Shown here piece after piece: positions 7,396 to 14,465 of a stretch of DNA of 18,968 nucleotides (positions are counted from its first letter, which is position 1; each line of letters starts with the position of its first letter). The DNA lies in the NCBI GenBank assembly GCA_002311385.1, contig DCAE01000059.1:1-18968 (forward strand). The letters run 5' to 3'. The notes beneath the pieces are model-generated. The model worked only from the letters and a program-made list of their open reading frames with translations, made no database searches and had not been told where the DNA came from. The position numbers and the translations under genes are program-made. This DNA is from Dehalococcoidia bacterium UBA1141. Lineage in GTDB: Bacteria; Chloroflexota; Dehalococcoidia; Lucifugimonadales; UBA3495.

Positions 7396-7728
7396 ATGCA
7401 ACGCAGGTCAAGATTGACCGGAAGTCCGCGTTTTTCTCAGATACATCAAGACGGCACCAGTGCAGCGAACCGTCTCCTTGTTATCCGTTTCCTGGCAAAT
7501 GACCTTGAGTACAGCCGGTTCGGCTTCTTAGTAAGCAAGCGGATTGGGAACGCAGCGGTTCGAAACAAGGTAAAACGAAGACTGAGAGAAGCTGTCCGTT
7601 CAAATTCGATCAAGGGCGGCTGGGACGCCTTGTTTATTGCCCGCAGAGGCACGGAAAGTGCCAGCTATCATGATTTAAGACAGGCTATCACCAACTTGCT
7701 GCGGCGCGGCAGTCTGGTGGATATATAA
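7396..7728 (+). CDS. rnpA: Ribonuclease P protein component
   Basis: A 110-residue basic protein, the cofactor that helps the RNase P RNA bind and cut the 5' leader of pre-tRNAs. The signature RFGFLVSKRIGNAAVRNKVKRRLRE contains the conserved RNxxKRxxRE helix, and the C-terminal WDALFIARRG matches the family's last strand. Length is normal. It starts with ATG 14 nt after the rpmH stop, without a clear Shine-Dalgarno sequence, which suggests translation linked to rpmH. The RNase P RNA gene itself is not in the window. Confidence 0.95.
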   Translation: MQRRSRLTGSPRFSQIHQDGTSAANRLLVIRFLANDLEYSRFGFLVSKRIGNAAVRNKVKRRLREAVRSNSIKGGWDALFIARRGTESASYHDLRQAITNLLRRGSLVDI

Positions 7729-7752
7729 TGTAGACATCCAAAGGTGACACCC

Positions 7753-7854
7753 ATGTCAATGCCAGTCCTTAAGTCCACAGTAATCGACTGTTCTGGTGTG
7801 GAATGTGGTGGTTTCGTTTTTTCAAGCCCGATTTGTTCGGATCCGATTCTCTAA
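7753..7854 (+). CDS. Possible 33-residue leader peptide overlapping yidD
   Basis: In the gap between rnpA and yidD an ATG at 7753 has AAGGTG exactly 6 nt upstream, the best ribosome binding site in the gap. The frame runs 33 codons (starts MSMPVLKSTVIDC) and ends in TAA at 7852-7854, sharing its last A with the ATG of yidD (TAATG). This is the arrangement of a coupling ORF: ribosomes ending here could restart at yidD, which lacks its own Shine-Dalgarno. The peptide has four cysteines and no known similarity. It may also be chance. Confidence 0.35.
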   Translation: MSMPVLKSTVIDCSGVECGGFVFSSPICSDPIL

Positions 7855-8063
7855 TGAAGAGTGCGGTGATTCTGGCAATACAGGTCTATCAACGCAGCAT
7901 CTCACCGTTTTTGCCCTCGTCCTGCCGCTTCTACCCTACCTGCTCCCACTACTCCCAGGAGGCTGTGGAAAAGCACGGCGTCAAAAAGGGGTTTTGGATG
8001 GGTGTAAAACGTCTGGGACGCTGCCGCCCATTGGGCGGCAAAGGCTATGATCCGGTACCATGA
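7854..8063 (+). CDS. yidD: Membrane protein insertion efficiency factor YidD
   Basis: From the ATG at 7854 this is 69 residues, starting MKSAVILAIQVYQRSISPFL and continuing with the signature SSCRFYPTCSHYSQEAVEKHG, then KKGFWMGVKRLGRCRPLGGKGYDPVP. All invariant YidD cysteines and the GG-G-DP-VP ending are present. YidD is a small inner-membrane-associated protein that aids YidC-dependent insertion. An in-frame ATG at 7803 would add 17 residues, but the family begins at the MK here, and that start also overlaps the stop of the small ORF at 7753-7854. The position after rnpA is the conserved one. Confidence 0.93.
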   Translation: MKSAVILAIQVYQRSISPFLPSSCRFYPTCSHYSQEAVEKHGVKKGFWMGVKRLGRCRPLGGKGYDPVP

Positions 8064-8096
8064 CAGTAATTCGCACCGACCTTAAAAGCTAATATA

Positions 8097-8636
8097 TTGC
8101 AAACTACCAATCTGATTCACATTGGCGTTCGCTCCCTTAGGGAGACGAAAATTGTTGCCCCCAAGACTCGCTGGCTAAAATCGGGTCTCGCGTTGCTAAT
8201 ATTGGTCTTCTTGGCGCTGGCGGTCACGGGCTGCACCGCCGGGAGACTCCGCGGCGACAGCAACGGATGGTCTCCAGTAGCCGCAGTGCCCCTTCCCATA
8301 GACAGCGGAAGCAGCGTCAACGAGCAGGGCAGCATCTCTCCCTTAGATAACACGTTGACTGTATCTAACCCACTTGTCTTTGAAATAGACCAAGTGATTA
8401 AGATTGAACAAGAGCAGATTCGCATCACCGGGATCAGGGACAACGAGTTGGTCGTTGAGCGAGGCATAAATGGCACCAGGGCCGTTTCGCATCCGGGTCA
8501 ATCCGTAATTCTGACCCTGGGCAAACAGTTTGTAATCATTGTCACCACCAAGCAGGGCGAGATTCAAGCCATGTTCGACGACGGCTCGGAGGCCCCTGAA
8601 GTGGATGATTCGTTCTCGCCGCCCGGTTCAAACTGA
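8097..8636 (+). CDS. Putative lipoprotein of unknown function
   Basis: No named family recognised. The frame contains a lipoprotein signal: basic KTRWLK, hydrophobic SGLALLILVFLALA, then lipobox VTGC with the lipidated cysteine at residue 46 from the TTG at 8097. Residues ~85-145 form an all-beta motif (LTVSNPL, IKIEQEQIRITGI, NELVVERGINGT, HPGQSVI) resembling short repeats of phage and surface proteins. The tail is acidic. The TTG start has no Shine-Dalgarno and a TAATAT box lies just before it. AGGGAG (8139-8144) lies 6 nt before an in-frame ATT (8151), which would give a textbook 28-residue signal, so the true start may be there. The stop overlaps the next ATG, implying coupled expression. 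It lies between yidD and yidC. Confidence 0.75.
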   Translation: MQTTNLIHIGVRSLRETKIVAPKTRWLKSGLALLILVFLALAVTGCTAGRLRGDSNGWSPVAAVPLPIDSGSSVNEQGSISPLDNTLTVSNPLVFEIDQVIKIEQEQIRITGIRDNELVVERGINGTRAVSHPGQSVILTLGKQFVIIVTTKQGEIQAMFDDGSEAPEVDDSFSPPGSN

Positions 8637-9727
8637 TGAAAATTTCTCTGTTCGCAAGAGCCGCATCTGGCAAAGCAATCTTTCTTGCCGTAGTGTTGGC
8701 TGTATTGGCGATTGGCGTAGCAGCCTGTCAGCCAGGAGGCAGCGACATCCGAGGACTCAAGGGATCCTTCGATAATCCGGCCTTCGGAGATCAGTTTTTA
8801 TACGTCAGCGGGATTGATGGCTATCTGTATGCGTTGGAGTTGAGTGTCCCCGGCCTTACTCCCGATACCCGGTCGAGTTCGGGAATATTGGACTTGGTCT
8901 GGCGGGCTGCAGTAGGTGGTGAGCCCGAACCCGAACCGCTAATCGGAGGGCCGGTGTTCGTCTCGGATCCGGACTTGCCCATGGTCATGGTGGGTTCTGA
9001 AGACGGCAATCTATACGCCTTCGACGCTATCGAAGGGGGAGACCCTCTGTGGACATTCTCCACCGGCGGCAGCATTTGGTCGACACCGGTGGTCAAAGAC
9101 GGCATCGTTTACTTCGGCTCCCACGATGAGTATTTATATGCATTGAGCATAGGCGAAGGAAAGGAGAAGTGGCGCTTTAAGACCAATGGGACAGTGGCAG
9201 GACGGCCCCTGCTTTTCAGGGATTTAGTGGTGGTCGGCTCATTCGATAAGAAACTCTACGGCATTGACGCCAGCAATGGCTCATTGCGTTGGTCCATCGA
9301 AGGAACCAACTGGTTCTGGGCGGGGGCCGTCGCCGACGATAGGACGATATTCGCTCCCAATATGGACGGCAATATTTACGCCGTGGATGCTGACGGTGAT
9401 CTGCTGTGGAAATTCGACACAGGATCGGCAATCGTTTCCAGGCCAGCAGTGGTCGCCGGTGGTTTGGTAGTAGCAGGCAAGAATGGGCGGGTGATTAATC
9501 TTCTCGATACTAAACCGGACACATCCGTATCTAATCGGGTGCTCGATACGGAGTTTATCAGCGATTCCGAAATAAAATCGCCCATGTTCGTTGTTGGAAA
9601 TACCGTGTACGTGGGCACCCAAGGCAGCACCATAATCCGAATCAACGTCGGCAAAAACCGGGCTGGCCGACTGGATATGGACGAAATCTGGTGCTTGGAC
9701 ACCGAGGAAGATATCGAATGCAATTAG
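8636..9727 (+). CDS. PQQ-type beta-propeller lipoprotein (BamB-like)
   Basis: A 363-residue exported protein: basic start (MKISLFARAASGK), hydrophobic stretch, and lipobox ending at C31 (IGVAAC). The rest is a beta-propeller of about seven blades with repeated signatures such as VMVGSEDGNLYAFDA, VYFGSHDEYLYALS, VVVGSFDKKLYGIDA and IFAPNMDGNIYAVDA, each followed by a tryptophan-containing strand (LWTF, KWRF, LRWS, LLWKF). The blades resemble PQQ-repeat proteins and BamB, the outer-membrane assembly scaffold. No catalytic PQQ-dehydrogenase residues were identified, so a binding or scaffold role is likelier. The ATG overlaps the preceding stop (TGATG), so the two lipoproteins are translationally coupled. 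The setting directly before yidC suggests a role in folding or surveying exported proteins, which is inference. Confidence 0.85.
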   Translation: MKISLFARAASGKAIFLAVVLAVLAIGVAACQPGGSDIRGLKGSFDNPAFGDQFLYVSGIDGYLYALELSVPGLTPDTRSSSGILDLVWRAAVGGEPEPEPLIGGPVFVSDPDLPMVMVGSEDGNLYAFDAIEGGDPLWTFSTGGSIWSTPVVKDGIVYFGSHDEYLYALSIGEGKEKWRFKTNGTVAGRPLLFRDLVVVGSFDKKLYGIDASNGSLRWSIEGTNWFWAGAVADDRTIFAPNMDGNIYAVDADGDLLWKFDTGSAIVSRPAVVAGGLVVAGKNGRVINLLDTKPDTSVSNRVLDTEFISDSEIKSPMFVVGNTVYVGTQGSTIIRINVGKNRAGRLDMDEIWCLDTEEDIECN

Positions 9728-9771
9728 GCGAAACACTAAATCCCAATACGAGCAACTCAAGGTAGAGTTAT

Positions 9772-10698
9772 TTGGAAGCCTTAGATTTCATCTGGACTCA
9801 GGGAATCATTCGGCCGATGCTGAACACGCTTGTCGTGTTGTATGTCATCAGCTTTAGTAATATGGGCGTTGCTATCATCCTGTTCACCCTGTTGGTGCGG
9901 TTGGTTACATTGCCTCTGACGGTCCGGCAGGTCAAGCAGATGCGGGCCATGAGCGGTCTTCAGCCAACATTGCGGGGGATTCAACAGCGCTACGCTCGGG
10001 ACAGAAGCCGCATCTCCCGTGAAACCATGGCGGCCTACAAAGAGGCTGGTGTAAGCCCCATTGGGTGTATTGGGCCCTTAGTAATCCAGATGCCTATCTT
10101 GCTGGGGTTATTCAGGGTGCTGATTCAAACGTTGTTCAGCAAACCCGACGATTTAGTAGGTCTTTCCGAGAAACTCTACTCATGGCTCGGATTCATCCCG
10201 ATCTATCAAGCTGCTCCGCTTAGCGCCAGTTTCCTGGGCATGGACCTGGCTGAAAGCCCCGTCGGCGCCACTGTAGTCATCATTCCGGTCCTTGTGTTCG
10301 TATCTTCATGGGTCCAGCAGAAGATGACCATGACACCGGCCACCGACGCCAAGCAACAAGGCAACCAAACCATGATGCTGTGGATGATGCCGCTGCTGAT
10401 AGCGGTGTTTTCCTTCAGTTTCCCTACCGGCTTGGCGATGTATTGGGTTGTTTCAAATGTAGTGGGCGTTGGGATACAGTACTTCATAACCGGGTGGCAG
10501 CCGCTGTTCCCGCTATTTCCCAAACCGGCAGAGGCCACCGAGCCACCTCTTGAGCCATTCGATGACGAGCCTTCAGAGGAGAGGACGACTAATGGAAGCA
10601 CGAGTGATGACCGGCCGCAGCGTAGAAGAAGCAATCGAGTTGGCCCTGAAAGAGCTCGACGTCGACCGCGACGAGGCCGAGGTAGAAGTACTAAGTAG
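9772..10698 (+). CDS. yidC: Membrane protein insertase YidC/Oxa1 family
   Basis: A 308-residue insertase of the Oxa1 type, with no large periplasmic domain, that places membrane proteins into the cytoplasmic membrane alone or with SecYEG. The core is conserved: IIRPMLNTLVVLY, then LLVRLVTLPLT with the groove arginine (R43), a cytoplasmic hairpin (QQRYARDRSRISRETMAAYKEAGVSP), IGPLVIQMPILLGLFRVL, and the last helices MMPLLIAVFSFSFPTGLAMYWVVSN. The start is TTG at 9772 with AAGG 9 nt upstream. The next ATG (9820) would cut into the conserved N-terminal region. The C-terminal tail is strikingly basic: 13 of the last 34 residues are arginine. That segment is encoded in overlap with jag (107 nt). 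Basic YidC tails are known to contact ribosomes. Confidence 0.94.
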   Translation: MEALDFIWTQGIIRPMLNTLVVLYVISFSNMGVAIILFTLLVRLVTLPLTVRQVKQMRAMSGLQPTLRGIQQRYARDRSRISRETMAAYKEAGVSPIGCIGPLVIQMPILLGLFRVLIQTLFSKPDDLVGLSEKLYSWLGFIPIYQAAPLSASFLGMDLAESPVGATVVIIPVLVFVSSWVQQKMTMTPATDAKQQGNQTMMLWMMPLLIAVFSFSFPTGLAMYWVVSNVVGVGIQYFITGWQPLFPLFPKPAEATEPPLEPFDDEPSEERTTNGSTSDDRPQRRRSNRVGPERARRRPRRGRGRSTK

Positions 10699-11236
10699 GG
10701 GTAAGTCTGGATTTTTGGGCATCGGTGCCGAACTGGCCCGGGTGCGGGTGACCAAGATACCGCAGGGCGGGAGCGCCGCCGCCATGGCTACTGAGGCGGT
10801 GGGCCGAATCTTGGAAGCAGCCGGCGTAAATGTCAGCCGAACGTTGAGGTCCGCCAACGACCCCGAAGTCGGTGGACCGATAATAGACCTGAGCGGAGAA
10901 GACTCCGGGCTATTGATTGGCCGCCGCGGGCAGACGCTGCAGTCCTTGCAGTTCCTGGTCAACTTGATTGTCCGCAAAAAATTCGGAGATGAAGTCCGTG
11001 TGGCCCTCGATGTGGAGCATTACCGGGAACGCAGGGAGTCTTCCTTGCGGGATATGGCCTCCAAAGTGGCTGCCCGTGTTGCTCAGTCCAGCCGCAGTGT
11101 TACACTAGAGCCGATGTCCCCAGCAGACCGCCGAATCGTCCACACAGCGCTCACCGATTTCCCTGGTGTCCAAACAGAAAGCTCCGGAGTGGGCGACAAC
11201 AGGAAGGTGACCATCCTACCAAAATCCGGTGACTGA
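10592..11236 (+). CDS. jag: RNA-binding protein Jag/KhpB (Jag_N-KH-R3H)
   Basis: A 214-residue cytoplasmic RNA-binding protein. The Jag_N domain occupies ~1-50 (SVEEAIELALKELDVD, then GKSGFLGIGAELARV). A KH domain covers ~93-145 with the GxxG loop GRRG at 110-113. A C-terminal R3H domain has R180-x3-H184 in PADRRIVHTAL. In other bacteria Jag/KhpB pairs with KhpA and affects cell elongation and division, and its gene usually follows yidC, as here. The ATG at 10592 is preferred: AGGA lies about 6 nt before it and the protein begins at the conserved domain. An upstream in-frame alternative start at 10550 would only deepen the overlap. The first 35 codons overlap yidC in a different frame. Confidence 0.93.
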   Translation: MEARVMTGRSVEEAIELALKELDVDRDEAEVEVLSRGKSGFLGIGAELARVRVTKIPQGGSAAAMATEAVGRILEAAGVNVSRTLRSANDPEVGGPIIDLSGEDSGLLIGRRGQTLQSLQFLVNLIVRKKFGDEVRVALDVEHYRERRESSLRDMASKVAARVAQSSRSVTLEPMSPADRRIVHTALTDFPGVQTESSGVGDNRKVTILPKSGD

Positions 11237-11296
11237 TTTTTCCTGACAACTATAGGAAACCAATCTATTCTGGCGAATTATTGGCCACGATTACGG

Positions 11297-11325
11297 TTGA
11301 CCTAAATTTAAGAGGAAAATAAAAT
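11297..11325 (+). promoter_or_regulatory. purF promoter predicting a leaderless transcript
   Basis: TTGACC (11297-11302), a 17-bp spacer and TAAAAT (11320-11325) form a near-consensus sigma-70 promoter. The expected start of transcription is 6-8 nt downstream, at 11331-11333. The purF GTG is at 11332. The mRNA would thus begin at or within a nucleotide of the start codon. This fits the absence of a correctly spaced Shine-Dalgarno, since AGAGGA lies 15 nt upstream, inside the promoter spacer. Confidence 0.65.
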
Positions 11326-11331
11326 AACACC

Positions 11332-12852
11332 GTGAGTAGTGAGTTGGGCTCTCCGGATTTCTCGTCGGCTTTTGACCGGCTCTGGTCTGAACATACGCCA
11401 GACCCTGCCCCTTTTGATAGTCCAAAAGAGGAATGCGGCGTGGTTGGTGTGTATATGCCAGGGGGGGAAGCCAGCCGGTTGGCATTTTTCGGCCTCTTTG
11501 CTTTACAGCACCGGGGGCAGGAAAGCGCAGGTATTGCGGCATCAAACGGAGAAGAAGTCAAGGTTCACGCCGAAATGGGCTTGGTTACGCAGATATTTCG
11601 GGAAGCGGATTTTCACCCCCTCTCCGGTGCCTTGGCAATAGGCCACACGCGCTATTCAACCACTGGCAGTAGCCTACTTTGCAACGCCCAACCCCTATTG
11701 GTCCAGGGCATCCACGGCCAATTGGCTTTAGCCAACAATGGCAACATCATCAATTCCCTCGAGATGAAGGAACAACTCCAGGATTCTTGGGATTGCTCGT
11801 TCAACTCCACTACTGACTCCGAAGTCTTCGCCTACATGCTGGCCAACGCCACCGGTTCCAACTGGGAAGAACGAATTTTCTCCTGCATGCGCCAGTTGGA
11901 AGGAGCCTATTCCATGGTGGCCCTCACCCCCGATTCCATGATGGCCGCCCGTGATCCATTGGGAATAAGGCCGTTGTGTCTGGGTAAGTTGAACGGCGGG
12001 TGGATCGTTGCGTCGGAAACATGCGCCCTCGATCATCTAGGCGCCACCTTTGTCAGAGAACTGGAACCTGGCGAAGCCCTGGTAGTGGACAGCGAAGGCT
12101 TGCACTCCTCCACGTGGACTGGTAGCCAAGGGCGCCGGGCCCTGTGTGTATTTGAGCTGATTTACTTCTCCCGGCCCGACAGCATCATCGACAACAATTT
12201 GGTCCATTCAGTGCGCCAAGAACTGGGAGCTCAGCTGGCCAGGGAACATCCTGTCGATGCCGATTTGGTCATCGGTATTCCCGACTCTTCGATAGCGGCG
12301 GCGGTGGGCTATGCTCAAGAATCGGGTATCCCCTACAGCGAGGGGCTGATAAAGAACCGCTACGTCGGGAGAACGTTCATCGAGCCGGATCAGCGTATGC
12401 GGGATTTGGGAGTTCGGCAAAAGTTTAATCCGTTGGTCGAGGTAATCAAGGGTAAACGGTTGGTCGTGGTGGACGACAGCATAGTGCGGGGGACGACAAC
12501 GCCCCATGTGGTTGGATTGTTACGCAAGGCAGGGGCCAAGGAAGTGCACATGAGGGTGTGCGCTCCGCCAATCAAACACCCATGCTACATGGGCGTGGAT
12601 ATGGCTACTCGGGAAGAATTGCTTGCGGCCAGATTGAACGAAGACCAGATACGCGAGTTGGTGGATGCCGATTCATTGGGGTACCTCAGCGTTGAGGGAT
12701 TGATGAAGGTAGCTGGCGGTACCAACGGCGGCTTCTGCGATGCTTGTTTCACCGGCAACTATCCGGTGCCAATCCAGTTGGAGATGAGCAAGTTGGTGCT
12801 GGAGCAAGGAAGGCAAGTTAAACAAGGAAAGCTATTCGGAGACATTGCTTGA
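11332..12852 (+). CDS. purF: Amidophosphoribosyltransferase (PRPP amidotransferase)
   Basis: A 506-residue enzyme for the first committed step of purine synthesis: PRPP plus glutamine to phosphoribosylamine. The N-terminal Ntn glutaminase begins at C35 (EECGVVGVY) behind a 34-residue segment that would have to be cleaved as a propeptide, longer than the 11 residues of the Bacillus enzyme. Next come ALQHRGQESAG, GHTRYSTTG and the PRPP loop VVVDDSIVRGTT (378-389). Cysteines matching the 4Fe-4S ligands of the Bacillus type are present: C272, C418, C469 and C472. The start is GTG at 11332, probably leaderless. It heads a purF-purM-purH series whose spacers carry palindromic elements, so the three may not form one tight operon. 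No purine riboswitch was seen upstream. Confidence 0.96.
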   Translation: MSSELGSPDFSSAFDRLWSEHTPDPAPFDSPKEECGVVGVYMPGGEASRLAFFGLFALQHRGQESAGIAASNGEEVKVHAEMGLVTQIFREADFHPLSGALAIGHTRYSTTGSSLLCNAQPLLVQGIHGQLALANNGNIINSLEMKEQLQDSWDCSFNSTTDSEVFAYMLANATGSNWEERIFSCMRQLEGAYSMVALTPDSMMAARDPLGIRPLCLGKLNGGWIVASETCALDHLGATFVRELEPGEALVVDSEGLHSSTWTGSQGRRALCVFELIYFSRPDSIIDNNLVHSVRQELGAQLAREHPVDADLVIGIPDSSIAAAVGYAQESGIPYSEGLIKNRYVGRTFIEPDQRMRDLGVRQKFNPLVEVIKGKRLVVVDDSIVRGTTTPHVVGLLRKAGAKEVHMRVCAPPIKHPCYMGVDMATREELLAARLNEDQIRELVDADSLGYLSVEGLMKVAGGTNGGFCDACFTGNYPVPIQLEMSKLVLEQGRQVKQGKLFGDIA

Positions 12853-13152
12853 CCCTTATTTATTCTCTTAGCCACCGCCTGCTCAGTTAGTATCCGGCAG
12901 TCACCAGGTCTAAGTCAGATTATCCGATGCAACTCCGTTCCAGTTGGCCACCCGCTTGCCAGCCACTGGTTGAAAAAACAAGCATCTCAAAGATAATCTC
13001 TGTTCTTTTCCTTCACAGCAACCCAAATACGCACCGCAACCCGAACATGTTTTTCAGCCGGCTATTTAGCAATATTCACCCTTGCCATCGGCCACTTCTT
13101 GTTTTAACCTTCACTGAACAACGAGACTCAAACTTTACATAACCAGTTGGGC
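12853..13152. other. Intergenic region after purF
   Basis: About 300 bp without a supported gene. A 71-residue ORF (12927-13142) is rich in His, Asn and Pro, with no domain and no ribosome binding site, and I regard it as chance. No terminator with a U tract is visible after purF. The stretch ends in CAGTTGGGC (13144-13152), the left copy of a 9-bp direct repeat that brackets the following element. Confidence 0.5.
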
Positions 13153-13272
13153 CTTGCCTCAAAACTGTCATTCTGAGGAGTGAAACGACGAAGAATCTCT
13201 TGCCTCAGACGTGAAGATTCTTCGCTTCTCTCAGAATGACAGTACTATGGAGACTTTTGGGGCAAAACCAAT
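13153..13272. mobile_element. MITE-like palindromic element, copy A
   Basis: A 120-bp non-coding element. Its core (13164-13243) is an inverted repeat: ACTGTCATTCTGAG on the left, CTCAGAATGACAGT on the right, with further pairing of AAGAATC against GATTCTT inside. An outer pair, TTGCCTCAAAA (13154-13164) and TTTTGGGGCAA (13255-13265), matches at 10 of 11. The whole is flanked by a perfect 9-bp direct repeat CAGTTGGGC (13144-13152 and 13273-13281), a likely target-site duplication. It carries no transposase and would need one in trans. It ends 12 bp before the purM Shine-Dalgarno and could form a strong RNA hairpin in a purF-purM transcript. Confidence 0.8.
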
Positions 13273-13298
13273 CAGTTGGGCGTGGGAGGACGTAGGAA

Positions 13299-14321
13299 TT
13301 GGCAAGTGACGCCTATCGAATATCCGGCGTGGATCTAGACGTTATGGATGACGTGAAAGACCGTATCCGGGCATTTGCCGCCATCACTCACGGGCCGGAA
13401 GTACTGGATAGCGGCGGCAGCTTTGCCGGTTTGTACCAGTTGGCGGGCTACTCACAACCCGTTCTTGTTGCCAGCACAGACGGCGTTGGCACCAAACTAA
13501 AGATTGCAGCCCATCTGAATCATTTTGAGTCCGTGGGCCAAGATTTGGTGACGCTAAACGTCAACGATATCCTCACCCAAGGCGCCAAACCCCTTTTCTT
13601 CTTGGACTACATCGCATTCAGTGAACTGGACGCCCAGAGCATGGACACGCTTATGAGGGGAATCACCTGGGGATGCAAAGAAGTGGGTTGCGCCCTGATT
13701 GGAGGGGAGACAGCCCAAATGCCCGGCACTTATTCTAAAGGGGAACTGGACCTGGCCGGGTTTGTTGTCGGTGCGGTGGAGCGGGACCGGATGATTGACC
13801 GAGCGAGCATGAAATCCGGCGATTATCTCGTCGGCATTGCCTCCAGTGGGGTTCACACCAATGGCTTTTCGCTGGTGCGCAGAGTCTTCAATATCGACGA
13901 CAACCCTTCCGTTCTGTTCGACCGTTATCCGGAGCTAAACCATCAATTGGGTGAAGAACTTTTGGTTCGTCACCGTTGCTACTACCCACTGTTGGCTCCA
14001 GCCCTAGACTTGGTCAGTGGCCTAGCCCATATCACCGGCGGAGGGTTGCCGGGCAAGATGCCTGCCATCTTGCCAAAGGATCTGGCTGCGGAGTTTCAGG
14101 TGGGGAGTTGGCCGGTTCTCCCAATCTTTGAGATCATCCAGCGGGAAGGTTCGGTGAGCCGAGATGAGATGTATCGCGTGTTTAACATGGGCCTCGGCAT
14201 GGTTGCGATCTGCAATGAGAGCAACTTGGAGCGATTTCAAGAACTGTTGCCCGAAAGCGTAGTGGTGGGGCGTGTTATCAAAAGGGATGGGGAAACCCAG
14301 GTCTTCCTGAACGACGGCTAG
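13299..14321 (+). CDS. purM: Phosphoribosylformylglycinamidine cyclo-ligase (AIR synthetase)
   Basis: A 340-residue enzyme that closes the imidazole ring using ATP, step five of purine synthesis. Family motifs are in order: STDGVGTKLK (59-68) for ATP and metal, NVNDILTQGAKPLFFLDYIA, GGETAQMPGTY, GIASSGVHTNGFSLVRR, HITGGGLPGK and RVFNMGLGM. Length is typical. The start is TTG at 13299 with GGAGG (13285-13289) at good distance; no ATG lies nearby in frame before the conserved core. It is preceded and followed by one copy each of the same palindromic element, so it is almost an isolated cassette between purF and purH. Confidence 0.96.
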   Translation: MASDAYRISGVDLDVMDDVKDRIRAFAAITHGPEVLDSGGSFAGLYQLAGYSQPVLVASTDGVGTKLKIAAHLNHFESVGQDLVTLNVNDILTQGAKPLFFLDYIAFSELDAQSMDTLMRGITWGCKEVGCALIGGETAQMPGTYSKGELDLAGFVVGAVERDRMIDRASMKSGDYLVGIASSGVHTNGFSLVRRVFNIDDNPSVLFDRYPELNHQLGEELLVRHRCYYPLLAPALDLVSGLAHITGGGLPGKMPAILPKDLAAEFQVGSWPVLPIFEIIQREGSVSRDEMYRVFNMGLGMVAICNESNLERFQELLPESVVVGRVIKRDGETQVFLNDG

Positions 14322-14338
14322 TCGTTTTGTATTCAGTA

Positions 14339-14465
14339 TTGGCCTAGACACAGCAATGTCATTCTGAGGAGCGAAGCGACCAAGAATCTCTTGCCTCAGG
14401 AGTATAGAATCTTCGCTTCACTCAGAATGACAAAATAGCAGATACCTTTGGGGCAAATGCCAAAA
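14339..14465. mobile_element. MITE-like palindromic element, copy B
   Basis: A second copy in the same orientation as copy A. Core arms TGTCATTCTGAG (14357-14368) and CTCAGAATGACA (14421-14432) are perfect. The centre AGAATCTCTTGCCTCAG is shared with copy A, as is the right flank TTTGGGGCAAA. The 9 bp just outside, TATTCAGTA (14330-14338) and TATTCGGAG (14466-14474), agree at 6 of 9 and lie where copy A has its perfect direct repeat, consistent with a decayed target duplication. It is located between purM and purH. Confidence 0.7.

Noticed and set aside
7803..7853. Upstream ATG for yidD
   Set aside because: The family starts at the MK at 7854. The extra 17 residues are not typical and the small coupling ORF already occupies this stretch.
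11239..11259. TTTCCT...AGGAAA hairpin after jag
   Set aside because: A 6-bp AT-rich stem without a following U tract. Not strong enough to call a terminator.
12927..13142. 71-residue ORF after purF
   Set aside because: No start signal or domain. The composition looks random, and its end runs up to the left target duplication of the MITE.
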